Shown in pieces: positions 51,376-59,024 of a stretch of DNA of 64,000 bases. The notes beneath the pieces were generated by a model that was not told the origin of the DNA, did not search any database, and worked only from the letters and a program-made list of their open reading frames with translations. A program made the position numbers and the translations under genes. The stretch comes from GWE2-51-13 sp041736705 (GTDB lineage: Bacteria > Bacillota_I > Bacilli_A > Erysipelotrichales > Erysipelotrichaceae): NCBI GenBank assembly GCA_041736705.1, contig JBGSTC010000028.1, positions 20,768 through 84,767 on the forward strand. The letters are read 5' to 3'. The stretch's first letter is position 1, and every line of letters begins with the position of its first letter.

Positions 51376-52734
51376 ATGGAAAACAAACTGACATTCCTCG
51401 AACTTGAACAATTGGTGAAGGATCGCCGTTATCAAGCCATCCGCGACGCCTTCGACTACTACAACCTCGTCGACTTGACCAACCATGTCGAGAACCTCGA
51501 CCTCAACGAGATCCTGCTTCTCTTCAAAATCCTCCGCAAGGACATCACCGCGGAGATTTTCACGTATCTTTCCAGCGAAAAACAAGAAGACATCATCACT
51601 TCGTTCACCGGTCCGCAGATCGCCGGGATGCTTGAAAACCTCTACACCGACGACATCGTCGATTTCCTGGAAGAGATGCCGGCCAACGTGGTCAAACACA
51701 TCCTCACCAACGCAACCGCCGAACAGCGGGCAGAAATCAACCTGTTACTGAGTTATCCCGAAGATTCCGCCGGGTCGATCATGACGACCGATTTCGTCGA
51801 ACTCAAAGCCAGCGATACCGTCAAAAAGAGTATTCAAAAGATCAAACAACAGGGTAAAGTCGCCGAAACCATCAGTTACTGCTACGTGGTCGACGTCAAC
51901 CGTGTCCTTGCGGGTTCCATCAAGCTGCGCGACATCCTGTTTGCGGATGAGGACGAACTCATTTCCGTTCTGATGGACACCGACATCGTCTGTGTCACCA
52001 CCACCGACGACCAGGAACACACGGCGGCTTTGATCCGTAAATATGACGTTTCCGTCCTTCCCGTCGTCAACAACGAATCCCGCTTAATCGGGGTCATCAC
52101 CGCCGACGACATCATCGACGTCATCACCGAAGAAACCACGGAAGACATCCAGAAGATGGCCGCCGTCATCCCGACCTCCGATTCGTATCTTCGTACCGGG
52201 GTCTTGGAAATGACGAAAAGCCGGATCGCCTGGCTGTTGGTCCTGATGGTTTCCGCGACCTTCACCGGACTCATCATCCAAGGTTATGAAGTCCAACTCG
52301 CTTCCATCCCAGCACTGGCCGCCGCCATCCCCATGATCATGAGCACCGGCGGTAACGCAGGGTGCCAATCCAGCACCATGGTCATCCGCGGCATCGCGAT
52401 CGACCATATGCGCATCAAGGATTTCGGACTCGTCCTTTGGAAAGAACTCCGCGTCTCGATCGGGATCGGTCTTGTCTTATTCGTAGTCAACTTCTTCCGC
52501 CTCTGGATCTTCATGCCCAGCGATACGCTGATGACGGATCTGGTCATCTCGTTGACCCTGTTTCTCACCGTCATCCTGGCGAATCTTACCGGCGGCATCC
52601 TCCCCCTTGTCGCCCTGGTCTTCAAACAAGACCCCGCGGCGATGGCTTCACCGTTGATCACCACGATCGTCGACGCCCTGGCCTTGATCATCTACTTCAA
52701 CCTTGCGATGGCATTCTTGGGGAATTTGATGTGA
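51376..52734 (+). CDS. mgtE: Magnesium transporter MgtE (second copy)
   Basis: 452 residues, with AGGAGGTG upstream. Same domain order as the first copy and clearly homologous throughout, but with many differences, so the duplication is old. The signature reads STGGNAGCQSSTMVIRGI: Cys in place of the Ser in copy one, and GG where copy one has AG. MgtE is a homodimer, so the tandem arrangement allows heterodimers (inference). The promoter of deoD lies inside its 3' end and just beyond. Confidence 0.94.
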   Translation: MENKLTFLELEQLVKDRRYQAIRDAFDYYNLVDLTNHVENLDLNEILLLFKILRKDITAEIFTYLSSEKQEDIITSFTGPQIAGMLENLYTDDIVDFLEEMPANVVKHILTNATAEQRAEINLLLSYPEDSAGSIMTTDFVELKASDTVKKSIQKIKQQGKVAETISYCYVVDVNRVLAGSIKLRDILFADEDELISVLMDTDIVCVTTTDDQEHTAALIRKYDVSVLPVVNNESRLIGVITADDIIDVITEETTEDIQKMAAVIPTSDSYLRTGVLEMTKSRIAWLLVLMVSATFTGLIIQGYEVQLASIPALAAAIPMIMSTGGNAGCQSSTMVIRGIAIDHMRIKDFGLVLWKELRVSIGIGLVLFVVNFFRLWIFMPSDTLMTDLVISLTLFLTVILANLTGGILPLVALVFKQDPAAMASPLITTIVDALALIIYFNLAMAFLGNLM

Positions 52735-52737
52735 GTA

Positions 52738-52746
52738 TGCTATAAT
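52738..52746 (+). promoter_or_regulatory. Extended -10 promoter of deoD
   Basis: TGC plus TATAAT (52741-52746) immediately after the mgtE stop. Confidence 0.5.
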
Positions 52747-52769
52747 ATTCGTGGAAATAGGAGAAAAAC

Positions 52770-53480
52770 ATGCCAACACCTCACAATTCAGCCGTGTCCG
52801 GCCAGATCGCGAAAACCGTTCTGATGCCTGGAGATCCCCTCAGGGCGAAAATGATCGCGGAAACCTTTCTTGAAAACGTCGTGAAGTTCAACGATGTTCG
52901 CAATATGTTCGGCTATACAGGAACCTATAAAGGCCATCCGATCTCGGTCATGGGATCGGGGATGGGAATGCCCAGCATCGGGATTTATTCCTTTGAACTC
53001 TATACCCAATATGGCGTCGAAAGCATCATCCGCATCGGATCGGCCGGAGCATATACCGACCAAGTCAAACTCTACGACGTAATTCTCGCGGATAGCGCCT
53101 ATAGCGAATCCAGCTTCGCATCGACGGCTTTCGGGTATCCCGAAGACGTCCAATACCCCGATCAAGAATTGACCCGACATCTTGAAGACGCGGCGAAGAA
53201 ACTGGGGATACCGATGTCGAAGGGGAGAATCCATTCCAGCGATGTCTTCTATCGCGGGACGGGATCGACGACATTCCAGGAAATCTATCGCGACCATGGA
53301 TGCGTCGCGGTCGAAATGGAATCCTTCGCGCTCTTTGCGAATGCACGCTACCTCAACAAGAAAGCAGCCTGCCTGGTGACGATTTCGGACTCGCTGGTCA
53401 CCCATGAAGCGACCAGTGCCGAAGAACGTCAACTTTCCTTCACCAAGATGATGGAAATCGCCTTGGAAATGGCGCTTTAG
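52770..53480 (+). CDS. deoD: Purine-nucleoside phosphorylase DeoD (hexameric type)
   Basis: 236 residues. It begins MPTPHN with the N-terminal His, followed by VLMPGDPLRAK, 'MGSGMGMPSIGIYSFEL', 'RIGSAGA', the ribose site 'VEMESFALF' and the acid Asp in TISDSLVTHE. These are the marks of the NP-I hexameric (E. coli DeoD-like) group, accepting 6-amino and 6-oxo purine nucleosides. It complements the trimeric PNP at 13980. AGGAG precedes the ATG. Confidence 0.95.
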   Translation: MPTPHNSAVSGQIAKTVLMPGDPLRAKMIAETFLENVVKFNDVRNMFGYTGTYKGHPISVMGSGMGMPSIGIYSFELYTQYGVESIIRIGSAGAYTDQVKLYDVILADSAYSESSFASTAFGYPEDVQYPDQELTRHLEDAAKKLGIPMSKGRIHSSDVFYRGTGSTTFQEIYRDHGCVAVEMESFALFANARYLNKKAACLVTISDSLVTHEATSAEERQLSFTKMMEIALEMAL

Positions 53481-53491
53481 GCGGATATCCC

Positions 53492-53683
53492 ATGAAAGTG
53501 ATCTTGATCGTCCGCGATCTGAAGACCGAGGAAGATAAGGCGAAGATCGAAGAAGCCATGAATCAGACGAGGATCGATTTCACGGTCAGCCTGAACAATC
53601 ATTGCGTTTCGATCGAAGGCGGAAACGACTTGGTCTATACCGCGAAGACGGCGATCCGGGAAGCCGGATACACCGTCGAATAG
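53492..53683 (+). CDS. Small HMA-like ferredoxin-fold protein without the CxxC metal site
   Basis: 63 residues. The strand-helix-strand-strand-helix-strand pattern (MKVILIVRDL; EEDKAKIEEAMNQT; IDFTVSLNNHCVSIEGG; TAKTAIREAGYTVE) is that of a heavy-metal-associated domain, including the closing 'I..AGY.V'. The CxxC pair expected after the first strand is missing (RDLKTEED instead), so metal transfer is unlikely. The gene begins 11 bp after deoD, with a weak GGATAT-type site. A terminator follows. Confidence 0.65.
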   Translation: MKVILIVRDLKTEEDKAKIEEAMNQTRIDFTVSLNNHCVSIEGGNDLVYTAKTAIREAGYTVE

Positions 53684-53699
53684 ACTCACATAGATACGA

Positions 53700-53726
53700 T
53701 TCAGCGGTCTCGGCCGCTGAATTTTT
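53700..53726 (+). terminator. Terminator after the HMA-like gene
   Basis: TTCAGCGG (53700-53707) / CCGCTGAA (53714-53721), then T5. Confidence 0.85.
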
Positions 53727-53789
53727 AACTAAAGTACTTGCGTTCAAATACGTTTCATGGTAACATAAAAAAGCGCTGAAAATGCCTTT

Positions 53790-53882
53790 GGGGAAGTACT
53801 CAAGAGGCCGAAGAGGTGCCCCTGCTAAGGGCATAGGTCGGGTTAAACTGGCGCGAGGGTTCAAATCCCTCCTTCCCCGCCA
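53790..53882 (+). tRNA. tRNA-Ser (anticodon GCU)
   Basis: Acceptor GGGGAAG (53790-53796) pairs with CTTCCCC (53872-53878); CCA is encoded. The anticodon loop reads CTGCTAA, and a long variable arm is present, as expected of serine tRNA. TTCAAAT T-loop. Confidence 0.95.
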
Positions 53883-53895
53883 TTTTCAAAAACAT

Positions 53896-53971
53896 GGTCC
53901 AGTGGTGTAGTGGTTAACATGCCTCCCTGTCACGGAGGAGATCGCGGGTTCGATCCCCGTCTGGACCGCCA
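53896..53971 (+). tRNA. tRNA-Asp (anticodon GUC)
   Basis: Acceptor GGTCCAG / CTGGACC, anticodon loop CTGTCAC, T-loop TTCGATC, CCA encoded. Confidence 0.95.
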
Positions 53972-53975
53972 TTTT

Positions 53976-54049
53976 GCAGGTGTAGTTCAATGGTAGAACG
54001 CGACCTTGCCAAGGTCGACACGGGGGTTCGATTCCCCTCACCTGCTCCA
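53976..54049 (+). tRNA. tRNA-Gly (anticodon GCC), insertion target of the island
   Basis: Acceptor GCAGGTG / CACCTGC, anticodon loop TTGCCAA, T-loop TTCGATT, CCA encoded. The last 17 bases (54033-54049) recur at 57661 and 59261. Confidence 0.95.
54033..54049 (+). repeat. attachment-site core, copy 1 (tRNA-Gly 3' end)
   Basis: TCCCCTCACCTGCTCCA, part of the functional tRNA gene. Confidence 0.8.
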
Positions 54050-54060
54050 ATGTCATTCAG

Positions 54061-54083
54061 GCCCTTAAGATGGGGCTTTTTTT
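54061..54083 (+). terminator. Terminator after tRNA-Gly
   Basis: GCCC (54061-54064) / GGGC (54073-54076) followed by T7. A diverged copy of this arrangement lies after core copy 2 (57688-57712). Confidence 0.65.
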
Positions 54084-54089
54084 GTGCTC

Positions 54090-54111
54090 TGACTATACAT
54101 TGACTATACAA
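54090..54111 (+). repeat. Arm-type repeat pair (copy 1)
   Basis: TGACTATACA occurs twice in tandem. The same pair recurs at 57548-57570, 58915-58937 and 59148-59170 (one base changed in the last). The placement near attachment cores suggests integrase arm-binding sites. Confidence 0.55.
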
Positions 54112-54193
54112 ATCGATAAAATATCGCTAATTTATCGTGTTTCTTGAAGAATTGATGACTTTTAGACCCAAAAGTTCTAGATCGTTAAGCATG

Positions 54194-54222
54194 TTGCACA
54201 TGGATTTTTAATATGATAGTAT
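54194..54222 (+). promoter_or_regulatory. Candidate promoter of the bacteriocin-like cassette
   Basis: TTGCAC (54194-54199), 17-bp spacer, TAGTAT (54217-54222). The leader of about 95 bases contains two small inverted repeats (GGTGA/TCACC near 54250 and CAGAA/TTCTG near 54278). Confidence 0.4.
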
Positions 54223-54318
54223 ATTATCAAGATACTCGGGGTGGGGGAGGTGAGATCACCAAATATAAACAATCACAGAATTGATTTCTGTCTTTTGAAT
54301 GTAAAAAGGAGTAGTTTT

Positions 54319-54705
54319 ATGAACTTCAAGAAGAAGGCAGTAGTCATCGCAATCATGATTATGATCATTCCAGTTATCAATGTTTTCGCAAATACTATTA
54401 CTATAAACCATACGGCGGGTCAAGTACTTGGTGTTGTTAGCGGAAGTTCACACGGTACGAAGTACAAAGCGACCAAATTAACAGCATCAGGCTGCGCCAA
54501 CTCAGCTGGAGAATACTCCGGATATGGAACTTCGCAATATGCATATTTGACAACTTCTAATACAGTTTGGGTTACACCAGAACCTGGGTTTGGACATTAT
54601 CATATGTATGTTGCGTTTTCAGGTATTCCAGATGATTTGCCTGCAGGTTCAAAATGGTCTCTAGATTACCTATATAATATCGGCCAGTTCCCAGTATACT
54701 ATTAA
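54319..54705 (+). CDS. Secreted peptide/protein of a lactococcin-972-type cassette (putative bacteriocin)
   Basis: 128 residues. Start at ATG 54319 preceded by AAAGGAG. A Sec signal peptide (MNFKKK, hydrophobic core, V-F-A at 22-24) leaves a mature part of about 104 residues rich in Gly, Ser, Thr and Tyr with one Cys ('ASGCANSAGEYSG') and a Tyr-Tyr C-terminus. Its position directly before an integral membrane protein and ABC ATPase of the lactococcin 972 group suggests it is the exported toxin. It is longer than Lcn972 and I do not see clear sequence identity, so it may be a new member or another secreted product. AT-rich, unlike chromosomal neighbours. Confidence 0.6.
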   Translation: MNFKKKAVVIAIMIMIIPVINVFANTITINHTAGQVLGVVSGSSHGTKYKATKLTASGCANSAGEYSGYGTSQYAYLTTSNTVWVTPEPGFGHYHMYVAFSGIPDDLPAGSKWSLDYLYNIGQFPVYY

Positions 54706-54737
54706 ATAATCATTTAGCACTTAGGGAGGAATATGTT

Positions 54738-56783
54738 GTGAAGAAAAAGTTGATTCTATCGACGATTGTACTTTGCTTCTCTCTTAGTTTTTATGCAATG
54801 CAACGATTCAATGAGAAACTTTGGACACAGGTCAATGGGATGCCCTCAACAAATAAAATAGTCTTCACGATAAGTAGCAACAGCGAGTTCTCAAGAGCTG
54901 AACTCGTTAATCTACTCGTAAATGGAGCCAAGAAATTTGAAGTTGATTTAAAAACAGCATATTTCTCGAACGGAGTTTTAAGAGCCTATATGTTCCTTGT
55001 TGATCAAGAGAGCGCTTTTAGTCAAGTTCCATTGATTTTAACGTCTGAAGTTGACTTTGCTACTGTTGATCAAGATATATACCTTTCAACTGATAAGAAA
55101 GATCCGAACAGCTCCGGGTATCTTTACACGGTATTTCCATTAGGTGTATCCGTAGCAGAGTATCATTCATTCCACGACTTGATTTATGGAGATGCGCAAC
55201 TTTTTGGTTGGTATAATGCTTCTTCCGTTAACATTGAAAATGCTAAAGCATTCACGCAATACATTAAGAATTTATTACCTAATAATGTTCATATAGGGAG
55301 TGGCACATACGGCGAAACGAATGATGTGTCTTCTCGAAACGAAATTCTACTCATTTCGTTTTTACTTTTTGTCCTCTTGTTACTCATGGAAATTTCGAAA
55401 AATATGAAGGAGATTTCGTTACGTAAATCATTTGGAGAAAAGATTGAGAAGATTATCTATGATTTGTTTACTCCATTCTTTCTTACTACTTTAATTAGTG
55501 CTATATTGACATTCACATTTTCATATTGGATACTAATTCGCACCATAAATCGGTACACACAAGAATACATTATGCAACTTGGATTATATTTTTTACTGGT
55601 TATCGGATTGACTCTCATTTTATTGTCTGTTTTATGTTTGGTCGTATTCTTTGTTTCGCCGGTAAGTATCATCAAAAATCGGAGCATAAACCAATCAATC
55701 TCAAATTTCAATTTTGTACTTAAGATCGTCTTTATTGTATTCTTATTTCCCCAACTACTTGGATATGCTCGAAATTCGATCGATCAATCATCCGTTTTAG
55801 TTGAATATCTAAATTATGTGGATATCATAAAATCAAACATTAATCGAAGCGGGCTTAATCCAAATGCTAGTATTGTAGGTAATCAAGAAGAACAAATTGA
55901 ACAGTCACTGCAATATAATTATTACGGTATTAAGAATAGTGATTTTTTCATTACCTATAACGAACAAGATCTTCCGGATGAAATGTTACCTGATTCAAGA
56001 AAATATGTTAATTATATGTATGTTCAAATGACAAAAAATTACTTTAAATACTATCCCCTGGAAATAAAAGAAATTGATCTTGAAACAATCAATGAGCCGA
56101 TTCTGCTGGTTAGTCAGTTCAGAAGGAGAAACATTGGATTTACTTATAAATCAGTATGTTCTGAGTGTAAAATTATTGTCACTGAAACAGAATATAGAAT
56201 CCCTGATTTTACCGCTATGTTTCAAGCAAGTTATAAGAGTCCGTTGCTTGTAATTTACCCATCAATTCAAGATATTGTTAAGTTAACTGGAATTAAGTAT
56301 ATGCCATCCGGAGGATTTTACTATCATTCAATTAACCCGAATAAAGCGATTCTCAAACGTGATGAACTAACTGATTTCTTCGGGAACACTTGGATATTCA
56401 CCAATCAAGAGAGTTCGATTCGTCGAACCATTACTGAGTTATCGATTGCGACCTATTATTCAAACATTATCTTTTTACAGTGTTTAGCCGCCTTGATATT
56501 GATCATATTGCATGGTATCACCGTACTCTATGATCTCAATAAGAAAGAAATCGCTGTGCATTATCAAGTTGGGTATTCTTTCATTCAACGAAGCGCCTAT
56601 ATTGTGATTCAAGATGCAATATTGTTTATGTTGTTGGGAGGTTATCTTTTATTACAGAAATTCCACTTCATCGAAGCGGTCGTATATGCCTTGGGCATCG
56701 CTTTACTCAATCTAATCCTCGCCTCGATTCATCTATTACGAAACGAAAAGAATCAAGCTATCGAATCCATCAAGAATGGGTAG
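54738..56783 (+). CDS. Bacteriocin-associated integral membrane protein (lactococcin 972 immunity/export type)
   Basis: 681 residues, GTG start with AGGGAGGA seven bases upstream; an ATG five bases earlier is out of frame and stops at once. One N-terminal membrane helix, a large outer domain (about 30-205), then clustered helices (about 205-225, 240-275, 285-330, 335-350), a second outer domain (about 355-570) and three C-terminal helices (about 575-665). Length and layout match the roughly 680-residue bacteriocin-associated membrane family found next to lactococcin-972-like peptides, related to FtsX/MacB-type permeases. It probably forms the permease with the ATPase 11 bp downstream and may give immunity. 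Confidence 0.75.
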   Translation: MKKKLILSTIVLCFSLSFYAMQRFNEKLWTQVNGMPSTNKIVFTISSNSEFSRAELVNLLVNGAKKFEVDLKTAYFSNGVLRAYMFLVDQESAFSQVPLILTSEVDFATVDQDIYLSTDKKDPNSSGYLYTVFPLGVSVAEYHSFHDLIYGDAQLFGWYNASSVNIENAKAFTQYIKNLLPNNVHIGSGTYGETNDVSSRNEILLISFLLFVLLLLMEISKNMKEISLRKSFGEKIEKIIYDLFTPFFLTTLISAILTFTFSYWILIRTINRYTQEYIMQLGLYFLLVIGLTLILLSVLCLVVFFVSPVSIIKNRSINQSISNFNFVLKIVFIVFLFPQLLGYARNSIDQSSVLVEYLNYVDIIKSNINRSGLNPNASIVGNQEEQIEQSLQYNYYGIKNSDFFITYNEQDLPDEMLPDSRKYVNYMYVQMTKNYFKYYPLEIKEIDLETINEPILLVSQFRRRNIGFTYKSVCSECKIIVTETEYRIPDFTAMFQASYKSPLLVIYPSIQDIVKLTGIKYMPSGGFYYHSINPNKAILKRDELTDFFGNTWIFTNQESSIRRTITELSIATYYSNIIFLQCLAALILIILHGITVLYDLNKKEIAVHYQVGYSFIQRSAYIVIQDAILFMLLGGYLLLQKFHFIEAVVYALGIALLNLILASIHLLRNEKNQAIESIKNG

Positions 56784-56794
56784 GAGAAAAATAC

Positions 56795-57424
56795 ATGATA
56801 CTGGTTGAAGCGAATTCAATAGTTAAATCATATGGAAGTCAGAAGGTACTTAATGGGCTGTCCTTTAGCGTGGCAACAAACGAAATGGTAGCGATCATGG
56901 GTAAGTCTGGGACAGGGAAGTCAACATTGTTAAACATCTTGGGACTACTCGACAAACCAGATCATGGGGACTTGACATTATTTGACTTAATCAATGTCCG
57001 CCCATTTAGTTCAAAAGCTTCGAATATCCTGCGAAACAAAATCGGCTTTCTGTTTCAAAACTTCGCTCTTATCGACAATAAGACGGTCGAGTATAATATT
57101 GCACTGGCACTTAAGAATCGTCGAAAGATAAACAAAGCTGATGAAGTCGCAGGTGCGTTGAAAAAAGTTGGATTGGAAGGCTTTGAGAAAAAATACATCT
57201 ATCAATGCTCAGGCGGAGAACAGCAACGGATCGCAGTCGCTCGACTACTACTAAAACCATGCGAGCTGGTGTTGGCAGACGAACCGACCGGGAGTCTGGA
57301 TTTGCAGAATCGCGATGAGATCATTCGTCTCTTGTTACTGTTGAAAGAAGTTGGCAAAACCGTAATCATTGTGACACATGATCCGGAAGTCGCGAGTAAA
57401 TGTGATCGTACAATATTTCTTTGA
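56795..57424 (+). CDS. ABC transporter ATPase (bacteriocin export, lactococcin 972 group)
   Basis: 209 residues. Walker A GKSGTGKST (about 36-44), Q-loop FLFQNFALID, signature CSGGEQQRIAVAR, Walker B LVLADEPTGSLD and the His switch VTHDPEV. Size and partner match the MacB/LolD-like subgroup linked to lactococcin 972. The stop codon TGA is followed immediately by the AAATCCCCTCACC sequence of the island end repeat, so a recombination joint lies at the very 3' end of the gene; the C-terminus appears nearly complete (ends CDRTIFL). Confidence 0.9.
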   Translation: MILVEANSIVKSYGSQKVLNGLSFSVATNEMVAIMGKSGTGKSTLLNILGLLDKPDHGDLTLFDLINVRPFSSKASNILRNKIGFLFQNFALIDNKTVEYNIALALKNRRKINKADEVAGALKKVGLEGFEKKYIYQCSGGEQQRIAVARLLLKPCELVLADEPTGSLDLQNRDEIIRLLLLLKEVGKTVIIVTHDPEVASKCDRTIFL

Positions 57425-57677
57425 AAATCCCCTCACCAGTTAGTTTTAGTGTACCATAAATGAATTGAGTGATGTTTAACAGGAGAACACCAGGTACCCC
57501 TAATGACGGGTAAAACCATTCGTTTACTTTAGTCAAGATCCAGTTACTGACTATACAATTGACTATACAATACGTTACTAAATCCAATTGAAAAGAAGGA
57601 AACTAAAGGATTTGGGGGGATTTAGAGGGGATAATAAAGTTTGACACAAAAACTATTAAATCCCCTCACCTGCTCCA
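57425..57677 (+). repeat. Island end repeat, copy A (253 bp)
   Basis: Begins with AAATCCCCTCACC followed by AGTTAG and ends with AAATCCCCTCACC followed by TGCTCCA. Contains an arm-type pair at 57548-57570. By eye it differs from copy B at five positions. Stop codons in all frames; no gene seen. Confidence 0.9.
57661..57677 (+). repeat. attachment-site core, copy 2
   Basis: Same 17 bases as the tRNA-Gly 3' end, but not part of a complete tRNA. Confidence 0.8.
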
Positions 57678-57687
57678 TATGCATTTT

Positions 57688-57712
57688 AAGCCCTGAATAA
57701 AGGCTTTTTTTT
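57688..57712 (+). terminator. Terminator-like hairpin after core copy 2
   Basis: AAGCC / GGCTT stem with long T-run. Its similarity in order to the sequence after tRNA-Gly suggests it came from a tRNA-Gly flank in another genome. Confidence 0.6.
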
Positions 57713-57738
57713 GTGCCTATCAGTTCCAAAATTAACCA

Positions 57739-57768
57739 TTGCTTTTTAAGCGGTTTTTCATATATTAT
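57739..57768 (+). promoter_or_regulatory. Candidate promoter of the methyltransferase gene
   Basis: TTGCTT (57739-57744), 18-bp spacer, TATTAT (57763-57768). The leader of about 165 bases contains a CCTTC/GAAGG hairpin near 57782; no known riboswitch is recognised. Confidence 0.35.
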
Positions 57769-57939
57769 TATGTGAGTATTACCTTCACAAAGAGAAGGAT
57801 CAAAATGTTGTAAACAGGTTTATAAATGGGAAAGTAGAATAGCGAAGACATCAATTGTTGTTTTGATCGTAGATTAGCATCAAGAACCATTCAAACAAGA
57901 AAGATTGACACCAGTTTAAGGTGCAAAAGGGGAACAAAA

Positions 57940-58746
57940 TTGAATATTGAAGATATTTTGTCAGCCGGATATGAGATGAAAGCTGCTGAAGCGGGTAGTT
58001 GGAGAATATATGATGAAGAGAATCCCATACCTGGATATTTTGAATTTGATTGGCTAAGCAGCCGGTTTCCCGATTTATATCATGAATTTGCGATATCCAC
58101 CATTGGACTAATAAACAAACTACATACAATCATCGACTTCTCAGAAATGCATGTTTTGGATGTAGGAGCCGGGACTGGAAGATCCTCAATTGAATTATCG
58201 AAACGGGCGAAAAAGGTCGATAGTACAGATGTCTATCGTTCGGTGATCGATTTTGGGAAAAATGAAATACAAAGATTAGGTATTCATAATATTGAATACA
58301 CGTATGGTGATCGTGATAAGCTTCCTTTTGATGATAGTAGCTTCGATGCTGTGGTTTTTTCATGGGCTGAACCAAATTACATAGAAGCATATCGTGTACT
58401 GAAGAACAATGGATACATTATTCAAATGGCATCCATACCTGAAGCGATATGTGGCGAGATAACCGATGTTTTACATGGGACAAATAGTAATGATCAGAAA
58501 ATATTCCTCTCAAGTTATCCTGATGAATTTGAGCAAAGAGACAATACAGTCTTTTCAAGTATTCCACTTGTTGGTTTGGTTGATGTACATCGCTTCACTT
58601 ATTTGTCAAAGTATAAGTCAACTGAAGAATTGGCATCAATTGTAGGCCGTCTTTATGGACCTAAAGCAAAAGAATATTTTACAACTCGCAAACAAGATAC
58701 TTATGCATGGAGAAATGAAATACTAATCGGACAAGTTGTAAAATAA
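57940..58746 (+). CDS. Class I SAM-dependent methyltransferase
   Basis: 268 residues. TTG start with AAAAGGGGA seven bases upstream. The SAM-binding motif I is VLDVGAGTGRSS (about residues 72-83), with 'DSTDVYRSVIDFGK' as motif II, and 'YGDRDKLPFDDSSFDAVVFSW' (motifs II/III split) as in small-molecule methyltransferases of the UbiE/rRNA-MT-like type. The substrate is not evident. It is the only gene of the second island unit; composition is AT-rich like the rest of the island. Confidence 0.82.
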   Translation: MNIEDILSAGYEMKAAEAGSWRIYDEENPIPGYFEFDWLSSRFPDLYHEFAISTIGLINKLHTIIDFSEMHVLDVGAGTGRSSIELSKRAKKVDSTDVYRSVIDFGKNEIQRLGIHNIEYTYGDRDKLPFDDSSFDAVVFSWAEPNYIEAYRVLKNNGYIIQMASIPEAICGEITDVLHGTNSNDQKIFLSSYPDEFEQRDNTVFSSIPLVGLVDVHRFTYLSKYKSTEELASIVGRLYGPKAKEYFTTRKQDTYAWRNEILIGQVVK

Positions 58747-59024
58747 GGACTATTTTGGAATAAGTCGACTTTTTGTAGAGTCAAAATGATTAAGTTGTAT
58801 TAATACAAAAGGTGAATCACTGCCAAACAACAATTGTCGTGTGTGTTGGTATAAACGGTGCCATTGTTACTTTCTTGCAAGTAATCATAATATGTCATGT
58901 GATTTTCTGATTTGTGACTATACAATTGACTATACAAAAGGTGCGAGCCCGTGAAGACTGGTAAAGAATGGTAAAGAATATGCGGGGATTGAAGGGGATT
59001 GAAGGATTGGTTAAAGGTTATTTC
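58747..59024. other. Gene-free island sequence with a degenerate element end
   Basis: No convincing gene on either strand. An arm-type pair at 58915-58937 is followed about 85 bp later by AAATCCCCTCACC (59025). This repeats the layout of the right end of the 253-bp repeat, although the sequence between is different. It looks like the end of a third, older element. Confidence 0.5.

Noticed and set aside
53914..54111. Minus-strand open frame of 65 residues across the tRNA-Asp and tRNA-Gly genes
   Set aside because: It is the antisense of tRNA sequence and gives the well-known artefactual 'GNRTPV...GDRTRD' peptide; not a gene.
55457..55723. Short frames on both strands inside the bacteriocin-associated membrane protein gene
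   Set aside because: Products of AT-rich sequence inside a clear coding gene.
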